Origin: Planctomycetota bacterium
Lineage (GTDB): Bacteria > Planctomycetota > Planctomycetia > Pirellulales > Pirellulaceae
Length of the DNA: 17,599 nt
Direction of reading: 5' to 3'
Assembly: GCA_026692885.1 (NCBI GenBank)
Contig: JAPLNJ010001125.1
Span: 1-17,599, forward strand
Under the pieces are notes generated by a model. That model made no database searches. It saw nothing but the letters and a program-made list of their open reading frames with translations, and was not told the origin of the DNA. Shown in pieces: positions 1 through 7,141 of this stretch (position 1 is its first letter; the number at the start of each line of letters is the position of its first letter). Made by a program: the position numbers and the translations under genes.

Positions 1-17
1 CCTTTCCAGGCCGATCG

Positions 18-42
18 GGACGGTCTTGGAAGACCATCCTAC
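18..42. repeat. Short palindrome, possibly the end of a dispersed repeat
   Basis: Arms 18-27 and 30-39 pair as GGAcGGTCTT / AAGACCaTCC around a 2-nt centre, with one mismatch. The sequence then ends CATCCTAC (35-42), which resembles the CACCCTAC ends of the repeats found later in the window. It lies just downstream of the 77-1093 gene on the minus strand. There is no T-rich tail, so a simple intrinsic terminator is not well supported. The left part of any element may lie outside the window. Confidence 0.4.
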
Positions 43-76
43 ATTAAATTGGGTACGTTATTTCCTGCCGCTCGCC

Positions 77-1093
77 CTACGTCGTCCGAGCCGCCTCGGT
101 CATGGCCGCTACATTCTCCGGCGGAGTGTTGGCACCGACGGTACAGCCGGGACAGAGGACGAAACGAGCTCCGGCGCGGCGGGCGATCCGGATCACCTCG
201 CGGCTCTTGTCCAAGACGACCTGGGATGGAGCCTGGACGAGCACCGAGGACGGATCGAGGTTGCCGAAGACGCAGACGCGGCGGTCGAGTTGCCGAAACG
301 TGGCTTCCAGGTTGTTCCAATGGTCGAGTTCCAGAACCTCGGCGCCGGTGTCGGCCATGGCGGTGACGATTTGGTCGGTCTTGCCACAGATGTGCAGCGA
401 CAACAGGCCCTCGCCGAGTTGCTGCTTGTAGAGCCGCTCGAAGGGCTGCGCAAAGCGGTGGTAGATGTCGGGGGAGACCACCGACTGACCCGCCGCCGAG
501 TCGCCGATGGAGGTCAGGTCCGCACCGGCCGCCAACTGAGCCTGGGCGAAGGCGGCGCCGGCCCGCGTGCAGTGCTCCAACGCGGCGTCGATTACGGCCG
601 GATCTACCTCCAGGAGGTCCATCAGGAACTCCTGGGAATCCCGCAACAGGAACAGCAGTCCGAACGGCCCCTGGTCAGCCCGGCCCATGATCGCCAATTC
701 GTCACCGACCTTGGCCCGCAGCCGTCGCGTGGTTTCCAGCCACATCGGCAGCCGGCCGGTGCGCTGCGGATCGGGGAGCGGCAGATCCGGCACGTCGCGC
801 AACGACTGCACCGCCGGCCGCACGGCCCGTGCTGGCTCGTCCTCCGGTAACTCACATCCGGCGCCCAGAGCTTCGGCGAGCGAGCACGTGTCAAAGTCGA
901 TGATGATGCAATCGTAGCCGAAGTCATAGGCCGTATCGGCCAAGGCTTGCGCGGCGTGCTCGGGGTCGCTGCGGTACTGGCGTTGGGTGAGGCCCACGTG
1001 GCGTGCGGCAAACGGGAAGTTATGCTGCGCCACCGGAACCCGGTCATGCGGTTCCCCCCGGATCGCCGCCAAGGTGCGTTGTCTGCCGTTCAT
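77..1093 (-). CDS. Uroporphyrinogen decarboxylase-fold protein (MtaA/CmuA-like methyltransferase type)
   Basis: A complete 338-aa protein of the URO-D superfamily. The family includes HemE (heme synthesis) and zinc methyltransferases that move methyl groups to or from corrinoid proteins or coenzyme M. Seen here: His234-x-Cys236 (in LHICGKT) and Cys317 (in LCPGCTV), matching the HxCx(n)C zinc-thiol motif of MtaA/MtbA/CmuA proteins with about 80 residues between the cysteines. The N-terminal arginine-rich RQAGRY-type motif of true HemE is missing; the equivalent stretch reads HNFPFAARHVG. The ATG at 1093 is preceded by a good Shine-Dalgarno sequence (GAGGAGA, about 6 nt away). It stands alone, separated by about 370 bp of repeats from the pyrG cluster. 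No corrinoid protein is visible nearby, so the substrate is unknown. Heme synthesis is unlikely. The fold assignment is firm, the reaction is not. Confidence 0.85.
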   Translation of the reverse strand: MNGRQRTLAAIRGEPHDRVPVAQHNFPFAARHVGLTQRQYRSDPEHAAQALADTAYDFGYDCIIIDFDTCSLAEALGAGCELPEDEPARAVRPAVQSLRDVPDLPLPDPQRTGRLPMWLETTRRLRAKVGDELAIMGRADQGPFGLLFLLRDSQEFLMDLLEVDPAVIDAALEHCTRAGAAFAQAQLAAGADLTSIGDSAAGQSVVSPDIYHRFAQPFERLYKQQLGEGLLSLHICGKTDQIVTAMADTGAEVLELDHWNNLEATFRQLDRRVCVFGNLDPSSVLVQAPSQVVLDKSREVIRIARRAGARFVLCPGCTVGANTPPENVAAMTEAARTT

Positions 1094-1147
1094 CGCGAAA
1101 TCTCCTCAATGGAATCCGCAGCACTGCCACGGTCTTTCACGTCTCTC

Positions 1148-1318
1148 GTTCCCACGCAGAGAGCGTGGGAAAAAATCGTAGGGTGGATGGGCCAAGTACT
1201 CGCGGCCCACCATCGAAAGAAAGGCCCTTTTCTTAGAATTGGTGGGCCGCGAGTACTTGGCCCACCCTACCGTGAATCGTGTTTGCACATTTTTTTCACA
1301 GCCTCGGAGCGTGGGAAC
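1148..1318. repeat. Outer repeat unit with GTTCCCACGC / GCGTGGGAAC ends
   Basis: GTTCCCACGC at 1148-1157 is followed closely by GCGTGGGAA at 1163-1171, which makes a 9-bp hairpin with a 5-nt loop. A further GCGTGGGAAC lies at 1309-1318, so a second copy of the right half bounds the far side of the inner GTAGGGTG element (1178-1270). This reads as one palindromic repeat interrupted by, or placed beside, another. No coding capacity. Confidence 0.55.
1178..1270. repeat. GTAGGGTG-type long inverted repeat
   Basis: The left arm 1178-1213 and right arm 1238-1270 are near-perfect inverted copies. The core of 24 bp (from GGTGGGCC to TTGGCCCA on the right arm) is identical, and the left arm carries 4 extra bases near its outer end. 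The arms are separated by 24 bp (1214-1237). The outer ends read GTAGGGTG and CACCCTAC. It would form a very stable cruciform or RNA hairpin. It sits between the URO-D gene start and the tandem repeat at 1335. No open reading frame fits it. Confidence 0.8.
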
Positions 1319-1334
1319 CAGACGGCTATTTCAG

Positions 1335-1433
1335 GACTGTCGATCCAGCGGTACATCGGCGCGGCGCTTGATGTACCCTACGTGACCGCCGATCCAGCGG
1401 TACATCGGCGCGGCGCTTGATGTACCCTACGTG
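1335..1433. repeat. Two tandem copies of a 49-bp repeat ending GTACCCTAC
   Basis: A 44-bp block at 1341-1384 recurs exactly at 1390-1433; the period is 49 bp and the bases between are similar. Each copy has an internal inverted repeat (GTACATC ... GATGTAC). Each contains GGTACATCGGCGC and GCTTGATGTACCCTAC, and both words are also found in the 7138-7273 element. The copies look like shortened derivatives of that longer element. With 1148-1318 they fill the 1094-1462 gap, where I see no gene. Confidence 0.85.
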
Positions 1434-1462
1434 CTATGCTACAGGGAATCGACGCGGCGGCC

Positions 1463-1846
1463 TCACGACGGTTGGCGGTGCGAATCGACAATAGCCTGCA
1501 GTTCCGCCAGATAGCGAGGTTCATCAAACACGCTACCCGCCTGCAACAGATACCACAACTGGCTCGCCACAGCACGGCCAATCTCGTGCCGGAGGTCATG
1601 TTGCGAAAGCCCCAGTTTTTCCAGTTGCTGAGCGATCGCCACCACGCCTTGCGGCGCGTCCGAGGCGAGTTGGCGTTCGACGATCGTGTGGATCGTCAAA
1701 TGCAACTCCGGATCGATGAACTGGCCGTCGTCGCCGACCTGCGCCGGCAAGCCGCCCTTCCGCATGGCCCGGCGCCACTCTGGGTGATACTTCAGGGCGA
1801 TGTTCCGCGCCGCATGCTCACTGAGTCCTAGCGTCTTCTCTGACAT
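1463..1846 (-). CDS. DUF1841-like conserved hypothetical protein
   Basis: A 127-aa protein of unknown function. Two parts recall the DUF1841 family as I know it: YHPEWRRAM near residues 20-28 (compare HPEYH in the family), and DPELHLTIHTIVERQLASD around residues 45-63 (compare the NPFLHLxxHxAxxEQ motif). The rest is mainly helical and hydrophilic, with no signal peptide or membrane segment. The ATG at 1846 has a CGGGAG Shine-Dalgarno sequence about 9 nt upstream. It follows the DUF1844 gene by 33 nt on the same strand and is probably the last gene of the kdsB-pyrG-DUF1844 transcript. The family link rests on motif memory and needs a profile search. The gene itself is secure from position, start signal and composition. 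Confidence 0.75.
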   Translation of the reverse strand: MSEKTLGLSEHAARNIALKYHPEWRRAMRKGGLPAQVGDDGQFIDPELHLTIHTIVERQLASDAPQGVVAIAQQLEKLGLSQHDLRHEIGRAVASQLWYLLQAGSVFDEPRYLAELQAIVDSHRQPS

Positions 1847-1879
1847 CGATCTGGCTCCCGGTAATTGGCAAAATAGCGA

Positions 1880-2338
1880 CTACTTGTCTTTCGCTGGCGG
1901 AGTCGGCTGCCCACGGATAGTGATGAACAGCATGCGCAATTGATGCACAACTTCCGAAAGCATGGCCGACTCGTCCGACGTGAGGTTGCCCTTGGTCTTC
2001 TCTTCCAACATGGCCAGGGTGTCGATGCAATGCTTGGCCAAGTCGGGTCGCACGACGGCATGGCCCGCGAGCGGATCCGGGGCTTTTCCCATGGCCGTCA
2101 TGGCCTGGGCGAACAGCGAGCTCACCAGCAGAGGAAAGGAAGCCGGTGGCAGGCGACCGCCTGCATCGTGGTCTGGGCGCTTCTCGGGCGCGGCCTGTGG
2201 CGGATCCTGCTTGACCGCCTCCGCAGCCTGTTTCTCCGCGGCAGCCTGTTTCTCGGCCGCAGCCTGTTTCTCGGCCTCGACTTGACTCTTCCAGTCTTCA
2301 TCGACAACGAGCTTAGGTTCCTGTTGGTTCTCGCTCAC
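1880..2338 (-). CDS. DUF1844 domain protein
   Basis: A 152-aa soluble protein. Residues 1-60 are a charged, low-complexity leader with three EKQAA(A) units, probably a helix or coiled coil. Residues 64-140 form the DUF1844 domain: [18 protein letters not shown], then a stretch around [22 protein letters not shown] and a C-terminal LRMLFI segment. The family is widespread in Planctomycetes, Acidobacteria and relatives, and its function is unknown. The start is GTG, not ATG: GTGA (2338-2335) overlaps the pyrG stop TGA by 4 nt, and a perfect AGGAGG lies 7 nt upstream inside pyrG. This is classic translational coupling, so the two proteins are probably made in a fixed ratio. A role linked to CTP synthase or to the envelope is only inference from position. 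Confidence 0.88.
   Translation of the reverse strand: MSENQQEPKLVVDEDWKSQVEAEKQAAAEKQAAAEKQAAEAVKQDPPQAAPEKRPDHDAGGRLPPASFPLLVSSLFAQAMTAMGKAPDPLAGHAVVRPDLAKHCIDTLAMLEEKTKGNLTSDESAMLSEVVHQLRMLFITIRGQPTPPAKDK
2223..2276. repeat. Three 18-bp in-frame repeats inside the DUF1844 gene
   Basis: The word GCAGCCTGTTTCTC starts at 2223, 2241 and 2259, giving three 18-bp units that encode the EKQAA(A) repeats of the N-terminal leader on the minus strand. Copy number could change by replication slippage without breaking the frame. Confidence 0.85.
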
Positions 2339-3969
2339 AATTCGACCTCCTGAGCGTTCTCGCTCCGCATGGCGTGACGTTCGATAGCAGCTGCAATGAA
2401 TCCGGCGAACAGCGGATGTGCCGCCGTCGGCTTAGACTTGAACTCCGGGTGAAACTGCACACCGACAAACCACGGATGGTCCGGCAGCTCCACGACCTCG
2501 GCCAGCCGATGGTTGTCGCTGGTGGCGGCGATCAGCAGGCCGTGCGCGACGAACTGCTGGCGATACTGACCGTTGAACTCGTACCGGTGCCGATGGCGTT
2601 CGGAAATCAGCAGACGACCGTAGGCCCGCGCCGCGCGGCTCGCCGGGTCCAATTCCGCGGTTTGCGCGCCCAACCGCATCGTGCCGCCTTTGTCGATCAC
2701 ATTCCGCTGTTCGTCCAGCAGGCAGATCACCGGATGATTCGTATTCTTGTCGAACTCCGTGGAATGCGCGCCCTCCAAAGCGGCGACATGGCGGGCGAAC
2801 TCGATCACGGCACACTGCATGCCCAGACAGATGCCGAAGAAGGGGATCTTCCGTTCGCGGGCGAATCGGATCGCTTCGATCTTGCCTTCGATGCCCCGCT
2901 CGCCAAAGCCGCCGGGCACGAGCAGACCGTCGTAACCGGTCAGCAAGCGTTCCGGGCCTTCCCGCTCGACGTCCTCGCTGCGAATCTTGGCCATCCGAAC
3001 TTGGCAAGCGTGGTGGATGCCGGCATGGTCCAACGACTCATAGATCGACTTGTAAGCGTCGAAATGTTCCGCGTACTTACCCACCACCGCGATCCCGACT
3101 TCGTGCTTCGGATTGCGCAGCCGGTGGATCAAGTTGCGCCAGCGATCCAGATTCAACGTGTCCGCGTGCAGGTGCAGCTTCTTGACAATCAGCTCATCCA
3201 GTCCGTGATCGACCAAGCTGAGCGGCACTTCGTAAATCGAGAAGTCCTTATCCTTCTCCTCAATGACCGCCTCCAGGGGCACGTTACAGAACAAGCCGAT
3301 TTTCTGGCGATCCTCCAACGAGATCGACCGCTCGGTGCGGCAGATTAAGACGTCCGGCTGAATACCGATCTGCCGCAGCTGCCCGACCGAGTGTTGTGTC
3401 GGCTTGGTCTTCAGTTCGCCAGCCGCTTTCAGGTAGGGCACCAGCGTCAGATGGATGTACAGGCAGTTCTCCTTGCCGATGTCCAGCGAGAACTGGCGGA
3501 TGGCCTCCAGGAACGGCTGGCTCTCAATGTCGCCCACCGTGCCGCCGATTTCCGTGATCACCACGTCGGTGTCGTCGTCGCCCAACTGGCGGATGACGCT
3601 CTTGATTTCGTCGGTGATGTGCGGGATCACTTGCACCGTCTTGCCCAGGAACTCGCCGCGGCGTTCCTTCTCGATGACCGACAAGTAGATCTGTCCTGTG
3701 GTGTAATTCGAGTGGCGGGTGAGCGGGCTGTCGGTGAACCGTTCGTAGTGCCCCAGGTCGAGATCCGTCTCGCTGCCGTCGTCCAGGACGTAGACCTCGC
3801 CATGCTGGTAAGGACTCATCGTCCCCGGATCGACATTGATGTACGGATCGAGTTTCTGCAACTTCACGCGGAGCCCACGACGCTCCAACAACATCCCAAT
3901 CGACGCGCTGGTCAGCCCCTTGCCCAACGAACTGACGACGCCCCCGGTCACGAAAATATGTTTAGTCAT
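2335..3969 (-). CDS. pyrG: CTP synthase (glutamine-hydrolysing)
   Basis: A 544-aa enzyme, near the usual length (E. coli 545). It converts UTP to CTP using ATP and glutamine, the last step of pyrimidine nucleotide synthesis, in the cytoplasm. The N-terminal synthase domain shows [13 protein letters not shown] (residues 6-18, P-loop), [14 protein letters not shown] (40-53), Asp72 and Glu140 for Mg-ATP, and [11 protein letters not shown] (140-150). The C-terminal class I glutamine amidotransferase domain has GGFGERG (353-359), the nucleophile Cys381 in GICLGMQ, and the His507/Glu509 pair in VQFHPEF. The ATG at 3969 begins the standard [10 protein letters not shown]; only a weak GGAAGG lies upstream. 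It follows kdsB by 167 bp on the same strand and overlaps the DUF1844 gene by 4 nt. KdsB consumes CTP, so the neighbourhood makes metabolic sense. No missing key residue was seen. Confidence 0.98.
   Translation of the reverse strand: MTKHIFVTGGVVSSLGKGLTSASIGMLLERRGLRVKLQKLDPYINVDPGTMSPYQHGEVYVLDDGSETDLDLGHYERFTDSPLTRHSNYTTGQIYLSVIEKERRGEFLGKTVQVIPHITDEIKSVIRQLGDDDTDVVITEIGGTVGDIESQPFLEAIRQFSLDIGKENCLYIHLTLVPYLKAAGELKTKPTQHSVGQLRQIGIQPDVLICRTERSISLEDRQKIGLFCNVPLEAVIEEKDKDFSIYEVPLSLVDHGLDELIVKKLHLHADTLNLDRWRNLIHRLRNPKHEVGIAVVGKYAEHFDAYKSIYESLDHAGIHHACQVRMAKIRSEDVEREGPERLLTGYDGLLVPGGFGERGIEGKIEAIRFARERKIPFFGICLGMQCAVIEFARHVAALEGAHSTEFDKNTNHPVICLLDEQRNVIDKGGTMRLGAQTAELDPASRAARAYGRLLISERHRHRYEFNGQYRQQFVAHGLLIAATSDNHRLAEVVELPDHPWFVGVQFHPEFKSKPTAAHPLFAGFIAAAIERHAMRSENAQEVEL
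2346..2351 (-). promoter_or_regulatory. Shine-Dalgarno sequence that fixes the GTG start of the DUF1844 gene
   Basis: AGGAGG on the minus strand, 7 nt before the GTG at 2338, inside the last codons of pyrG. It supports the non-ATG start and translational coupling between the two genes. Confidence 0.8.
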
Positions 3970-4004
3970 CTGCGATTGAAGCCTTCCGTGTGATGGACTC
4001 TGGC

Positions 4005-4115
4005 GCGACCGGAAGAAATTGGCCTACCCACAGTAAGCCCAAACGTAAGCGAGGAATGGGCCAGTTGCCGCATCACCTCGCTCACGCTTCGGGTTACTCG
4101 ATTTCTTCCCGTCGC
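4005..4115. repeat. Nested inverted repeat between kdsB and pyrG
   Basis: Two sets of arms are nested. Outer arms 4005-4019 and 4101-4115 match at 14 of 15 positions (core GGAAGAAAT / ATTTCTTCC). Inner arms 4034-4054 and 4076-4096 pair with four or five mismatches, the right one reading CCTCGCTCACGCTTCGGGTT. The CGCTTCGGGTTA-type word is one I recall as common in intergenic DNA of planctomycete genomes. This is not the GTAGGGTG family. It lies between kdsB (stop 4137) and pyrG (start 3969) on one transcript strand, and could attenuate transcription or set RNA stability. No U-tract is evident. Confidence 0.7.
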
Positions 4116-4136
4116 CCGGCACTCAGCAGCCGTATG

Positions 4137-4919
4137 TTAGCAGTTCAAAACTCGCCTGACAAATGCCCGATAGTCCTCCGGGGTGTCGATCCCATTGGTC
4201 GGCTCATTCACGACGCCGACCAGGATCGTGCATCCTGCCGACAGAACCCGCAACTGCTCCAGATTCTCCAATTTCTCTAGATTAGATCGTGGGATTTCGG
4301 TCAACCGCAGCAGGAAATCTCGCCGGTAAGCGTACAGGCCGATGTGCTGGTAGAAGTTCGGCGGATCGGCCGCCAGGAACCGGTCGTCCCAGTCGCGGGC
4401 GTAGGGGATAGCGGCGCGGCTGAAATAGAGCGCCCGACCGGAGCTGTCGAACACGACTTTGACGCAGGCAGGATCCTGCAGACGTACGCGGCTGCGGATT
4501 GGGGTGGCCAGTGTCGACATCACAGCCTGGGGATTTTCTTCCAAGAGTCGGATCACCAAATCAATGGCGGAGCCAGCGATTTCGGGTTCGTCGCCTTGGA
4601 CGTTGACGATGATGTCGATGTCGGGCATGGAACGCGCTACCTGGGCGACTCGGTCGGTGCCGCTGGCCGCGGCCGGATCGGTCATCCGAACCTGACCGCC
4701 GAAGCTGCGCACCTCCGCCGCGATTTCTTCGTGATCGGCAGCCACGCAGATTCCGGCTGGCTTCGTCGCGTGGCCAGCAGACTCGAACGTGTGTTGCAGC
4801 ACTGACTTGCCCGTCTCTCGCAGCAGCAGCTTTCGCGGCAGGCGAGTCGACGCGAGACGTGCGGGAATGATCATGTAGCTGCGGCAGCTGGTCCGCTGCT
4901 CAGCAGGAGCTGTGGCCAT
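4137..4919 (-). CDS. kdsB: 3-deoxy-manno-octulosonate cytidylyltransferase (CMP-KDO synthetase)
   Basis: A 260-aa protein (E. coli 248). It activates KDO with CTP to CMP-KDO, the donor for the inner core of lipopolysaccharide, so its presence points to an LPS-bearing outer membrane. Motifs: IIPARLASTRLPRK (17-30), the nucleotide-binding N-terminus; SGTDRVAQ (86-93); NVQGDEPEI (106-114); QHIGLYAYRRDFL (191-203); LEQLR (220-224); GIDTPEDY (243-250). The frame stays open upstream to 5384, but that part reads antisense to glmS and its upstream region and is not conserved. I chose the ATG at 4919 because GGAGGG lies 9 nt before it. An alternative ATG at 4874 (MIIPAR) has no Shine-Dalgarno sequence. 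It is divergent from glmS and upstream of pyrG, which supplies its CTP. Confidence 0.95.
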   Translation of the reverse strand: MATAPAEQRTSCRSYMIIPARLASTRLPRKLLLRETGKSVLQHTFESAGHATKPAGICVAADHEEIAAEVRSFGGQVRMTDPAAASGTDRVAQVARSMPDIDIIVNVQGDEPEIAGSAIDLVIRLLEENPQAVMSTLATPIRSRVRLQDPACVKVVFDSSGRALYFSRAAIPYARDWDDRFLAADPPNFYQHIGLYAYRRDFLLRLTEIPRSNLEKLENLEQLRVLSAGCTILVGVVNEPTNGIDTPEDYRAFVRRVLNC

Positions 4920-4928
4920 CGGATGGAA

Positions 4929-4934
4929 CCCTCC
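4929..4934 (-). promoter_or_regulatory. Shine-Dalgarno sequence that fixes the kdsB start
   Basis: GGAGGG on the minus strand, 9 nt before the ATG at 4919. It favours a 260-aa KdsB over both the shorter version (4874) and the full open frame. Confidence 0.7.
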
Positions 4935-4982
4935 GCAAGACAACGATTCCGGTCCCTTTCCTCGCGACCGGTGAGACGGCCT

Positions 4983-5011
4983 ATTAGAGCAACTCGACCT
5001 CGCGTTTGCCA
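4983..5011 (-). promoter_or_regulatory. Candidate promoter for kdsB
   Basis: On the minus strand, TGGCAA (5011-5006) is followed after 17 nt by TCTAAT (4988-4983). The -10 matches TATAAT at 5 of 6 positions and the -35 is weak (3 of 6). It lies about 65 nt before the kdsB start. Suggestive only. Confidence 0.3.
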
Positions 5012-5116
5012 CGGCTCCTAAGACGATCGTGAAGGAGCCAGCAGCTTTTGGGCCAGGTAGGCAGTCTGCCGCAACCACTTGCTCCCAGAATTCATCTTCG
5101 GCCAGTTTCGCCGTTC

Positions 5117-5125
5117 TGGTACTAT
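5117..5125 (+). promoter_or_regulatory. Candidate extended -10 element for glmS
   Basis: TGgTACTAT on the plus strand resembles an extended -10 box (TGnTATAAT). No good -35 box lies 16-18 nt upstream. It would give a leader of roughly 135 nt before the glmS ATG. Confidence 0.25.
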
Positions 5126-5266
5126 CCCGCAGCGAGTCCGCTCGCCATTGAATCCGGGATGGATAAGCGAGCGGGAGGGTGAGATTCCTGTCGAGCCGGA
5201 GCGGGCCATCGAGAATCCTCTCCTCGCCACTCCCGGCAGCACGACCTACACAGGAGCAGAGCAGCG

Positions 5267-7141
5267 ATGTGCGGAATCGTCGGATACGTGGGCAAACGCC
5301 AGGCCACGGAATTTCTTCTGGAAGGTCTTCGCCGACTCGAGTATCGCGGTTACGACAGTGCCGGGCTGGCGACCTTGACCTCACGCGGCGACATGACGAT
5401 CACCAAGACGGTAGGCCGAATCGACGCGTTGACCGCGGAACTGGACAGGAACCCGTCTGTCGGCGGCACGGGGATCGGGCACACACGTTGGGCCACGCAC
5501 GGTCCGGCGACGCGAGCGAACGCTCACCCGCACCTCGGCGGTGACCGAGTCCTGGCGATCGTCCATAACGGCGTCATCGAGAACTACCAGAAGCTCAAGG
5601 AAGACCTGGAAGTCGAAGGCTACCGATTCCACTCGCAGACAGACAGTGAAGTCATCGCGCATCTGATCGACTACTGCCTGACCAAGATCCTGCTGCACGA
5701 GCCGGAGGTGGTCCGCGACGATCCCCACCAGCCGTTGTTGGCTGCCATTCAGGCCGCCTTGGCTCAGCTGAGAGGCACTTTCGGACTGGTCGTGACGTTC
5801 CGCAAACACCCCGAAGTGTTGATCGCGGCGCGCTTGGGAAGTCCGCTGGTAGTGGGCATCGGTGACTGCGAGCACTTCATCGCCAGCGATGCCTCTCCCC
5901 TGGTGGGCTACACCAACAAGATCGTGTACTTGGCCGATCATCAGGTGGCCCTGGTCACAGCGGACAAGCTGCGGGTCACGCACCGTGAACAAGGTCCGAT
6001 TCGGCATTGCGTGCAAACGCTCCAAGTGGCGGCCGGCGACGTTGAACTGGGCAAGTTCCCGCACTACATGCTCAAGGAAATCTTCGAGCAACCGGAATCG
6101 CTGGCCAACACCATGCGCGGCCGCTTGAGCGAGGAGGACGCCACGTCCGTCTTCGGTGGGCTGAACCTCACACCGCAGGAGCTGCGCAATGTCGAACGCA
6201 TCATCCTGACCGCCTGTGGCACCAGCTGGCACGCCGCGTTGGCCGGCGAATACCTGATCGAGGAGATGGCACGGATCCCCGTCGAAGTAGAATACGCCAG
6301 CGAGTTGCGCTACCGCAATCCGCCCGTCGACAAGGGCACACTGGTCTTTGCCATTACGCAGAGCGGCGAAACGGCCGACACGCTGGGCGCCCTGCGTGAG
6401 ATGAAGCGGAAGGGCCATCCCACGCTGGCGATCTGCAATGTGGTGGGTAGCACGATCGCGCAAGAAGCCAATGGCGGGGTCTACCTGCACGCCGGTACGG
6501 AGATCGGCGTCGCTTCGACGAAAGCCTATACGTCGCAATGTCTCGTGTTGGCCATGCTGGGGTTGTACTTCGGCCGCCTGCACCACCTGAGCTACGACGC
6601 CGGACGGGAGTATATCGATGGTTTCCGTGCACTTCCGGACTTGATCCGCAAGACGCTCGAGGTCAACGACGAAGTGCGCCGAATCGCGGCGAAGTACAGC
6701 CACTGCGAAACTTTCTTGTACCTCGGTCGACAGCACAATTTCCCGACCGCCTTGGAAGGCGCGCTGAAGCTCAAGGAAATCAGCTACATCCATGCCGAAG
6801 GGTATCCGGCAGCCGAGATGAAGCACGGCCCGATTGCACTGGTGGACGAGCAGTCCCCCAGCGTCTTCATCATGCCGCGCGGGTTCGTCTACGACAAAGT
6901 CATGTCCAACGTCGAGGAAATCAAAGCCCGCAGGGGACCGGTCATCGCGATCGCGGCTGAGGGCGATACGCGGATCGCAGACTTGGCGGATGACGTGATC
7001 TACACGCCCGACTCGCCGGAGTACCTGCAGATCTTCACGACCATCGTGCCGCTGCAGCTGCTGGCCTATCACATCGCCGTCTTGCGCGGTTGCGATGTCG
7101 ACAAGCCGCGGAATCTAGCCAAGAGCGTCACGGTCGAGTAG
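5267..7141 (+). CDS. glmS: Glutamine-fructose-6-phosphate aminotransferase (isomerizing)
   Basis: A 624-aa enzyme (E. coli 609). It makes glucosamine-6-phosphate from fructose-6-phosphate and glutamine, the entry to UDP-GlcNAc, LPS and other amino-sugar polymers. The N-terminal class II amidotransferase domain begins MCGIVGYVG, so Cys2 becomes the N-terminal nucleophile; it also has GHTRWATHG (71-79) and TDSEVI (125-130). Two SIS sugar-isomerase domains follow: ACGTSWHA (316-323), TQSGETADT (364-372), ASTKAYTSQ (416-424) and the EGALKLKEISYIHAEGYP region (497-514). The ending DKPRNLAKSVTVE is the normal conserved C-terminus. AGGAG lies 10 nt before the ATG. The N-terminal domain is slightly long, with an insertion around residues 140-158 (LLHEPEVVRDD...). 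The stop codon TAG (7139-7141) lies inside the end of a GTAGGGTG repeat element. Confidence 0.97.
   Translation: MCGIVGYVGKRQATEFLLEGLRRLEYRGYDSAGLATLTSRGDMTITKTVGRIDALTAELDRNPSVGGTGIGHTRWATHGPATRANAHPHLGGDRVLAIVHNGVIENYQKLKEDLEVEGYRFHSQTDSEVIAHLIDYCLTKILLHEPEVVRDDPHQPLLAAIQAALAQLRGTFGLVVTFRKHPEVLIAARLGSPLVVGIGDCEHFIASDASPLVGYTNKIVYLADHQVALVTADKLRVTHREQGPIRHCVQTLQVAAGDVELGKFPHYMLKEIFEQPESLANTMRGRLSEEDATSVFGGLNLTPQELRNVERIILTACGTSWHAALAGEYLIEEMARIPVEVEYASELRYRNPPVDKGTLVFAITQSGETADTLGALREMKRKGHPTLAICNVVGSTIAQEANGGVYLHAGTEIGVASTKAYTSQCLVLAMLGLYFGRLHHLSYDAGREYIDGFRALPDLIRKTLEVNDEVRRIAAKYSHCETFLYLGRQHNFPTALEGALKLKEISYIHAEGYPAAEMKHGPIALVDEQSPSVFIMPRGFVYDKVMSNVEEIKARRGPVIAIAAEGDTRIADLADDVIYTPDSPEYLQIFTTIVPLQLLAYHIAVLRGCDVDKPRNLAKSVTVE

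Larger units (their letters stand above)
4920..5266. other. Divergent kdsB-glmS intergenic region
   Basis: 347 bp with no convincing gene; the short frames here lack start signals and conservation-like composition. It must hold promoters for both directions. It also contains a small inverted repeat, GGCTCCT (5013-5019) and AGGAGCC (5033-5039). I see no resemblance to the glmS ribozyme, and its position relative to the coding start would have to be checked with a covariance model. The glmS Shine-Dalgarno sequence AGGAG lies at 5252-5256. Confidence 0.6.

Noticed and set aside
1335..1433. CRISPR array
   Set aside because: Only two copies, with a 5-bp gap instead of unique spacers, and no cas genes.
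2374..3348. 324-aa plus-strand frame across pyrG
   Set aside because: Antisense shadow of pyrG, with no recognisable domain or ribosome site.
4920..5266. glmS ribozyme upstream of glmS
   Set aside because: No core resembling the known ribozyme could be recognised by eye, and that element is mainly known from Firmicutes; a covariance search would decide.
5079..5378. Plus-strand 99-aa frame upstream of and across the glmS start
   Set aside because: No ribosome site, overlaps the glmS start in another frame, and composition is not protein-like.
4920..5384. N-terminal extension of kdsB to 5384
   Set aside because: It would overlap the start of glmS and adds about 155 non-conserved residues; the ATG at 4919 has a proper ribosome site.
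5381..7072. 563-aa minus-strand frame across glmS
   Set aside because: A mirror frame of a long GC-rich gene; glmS on the plus strand has all family motifs.
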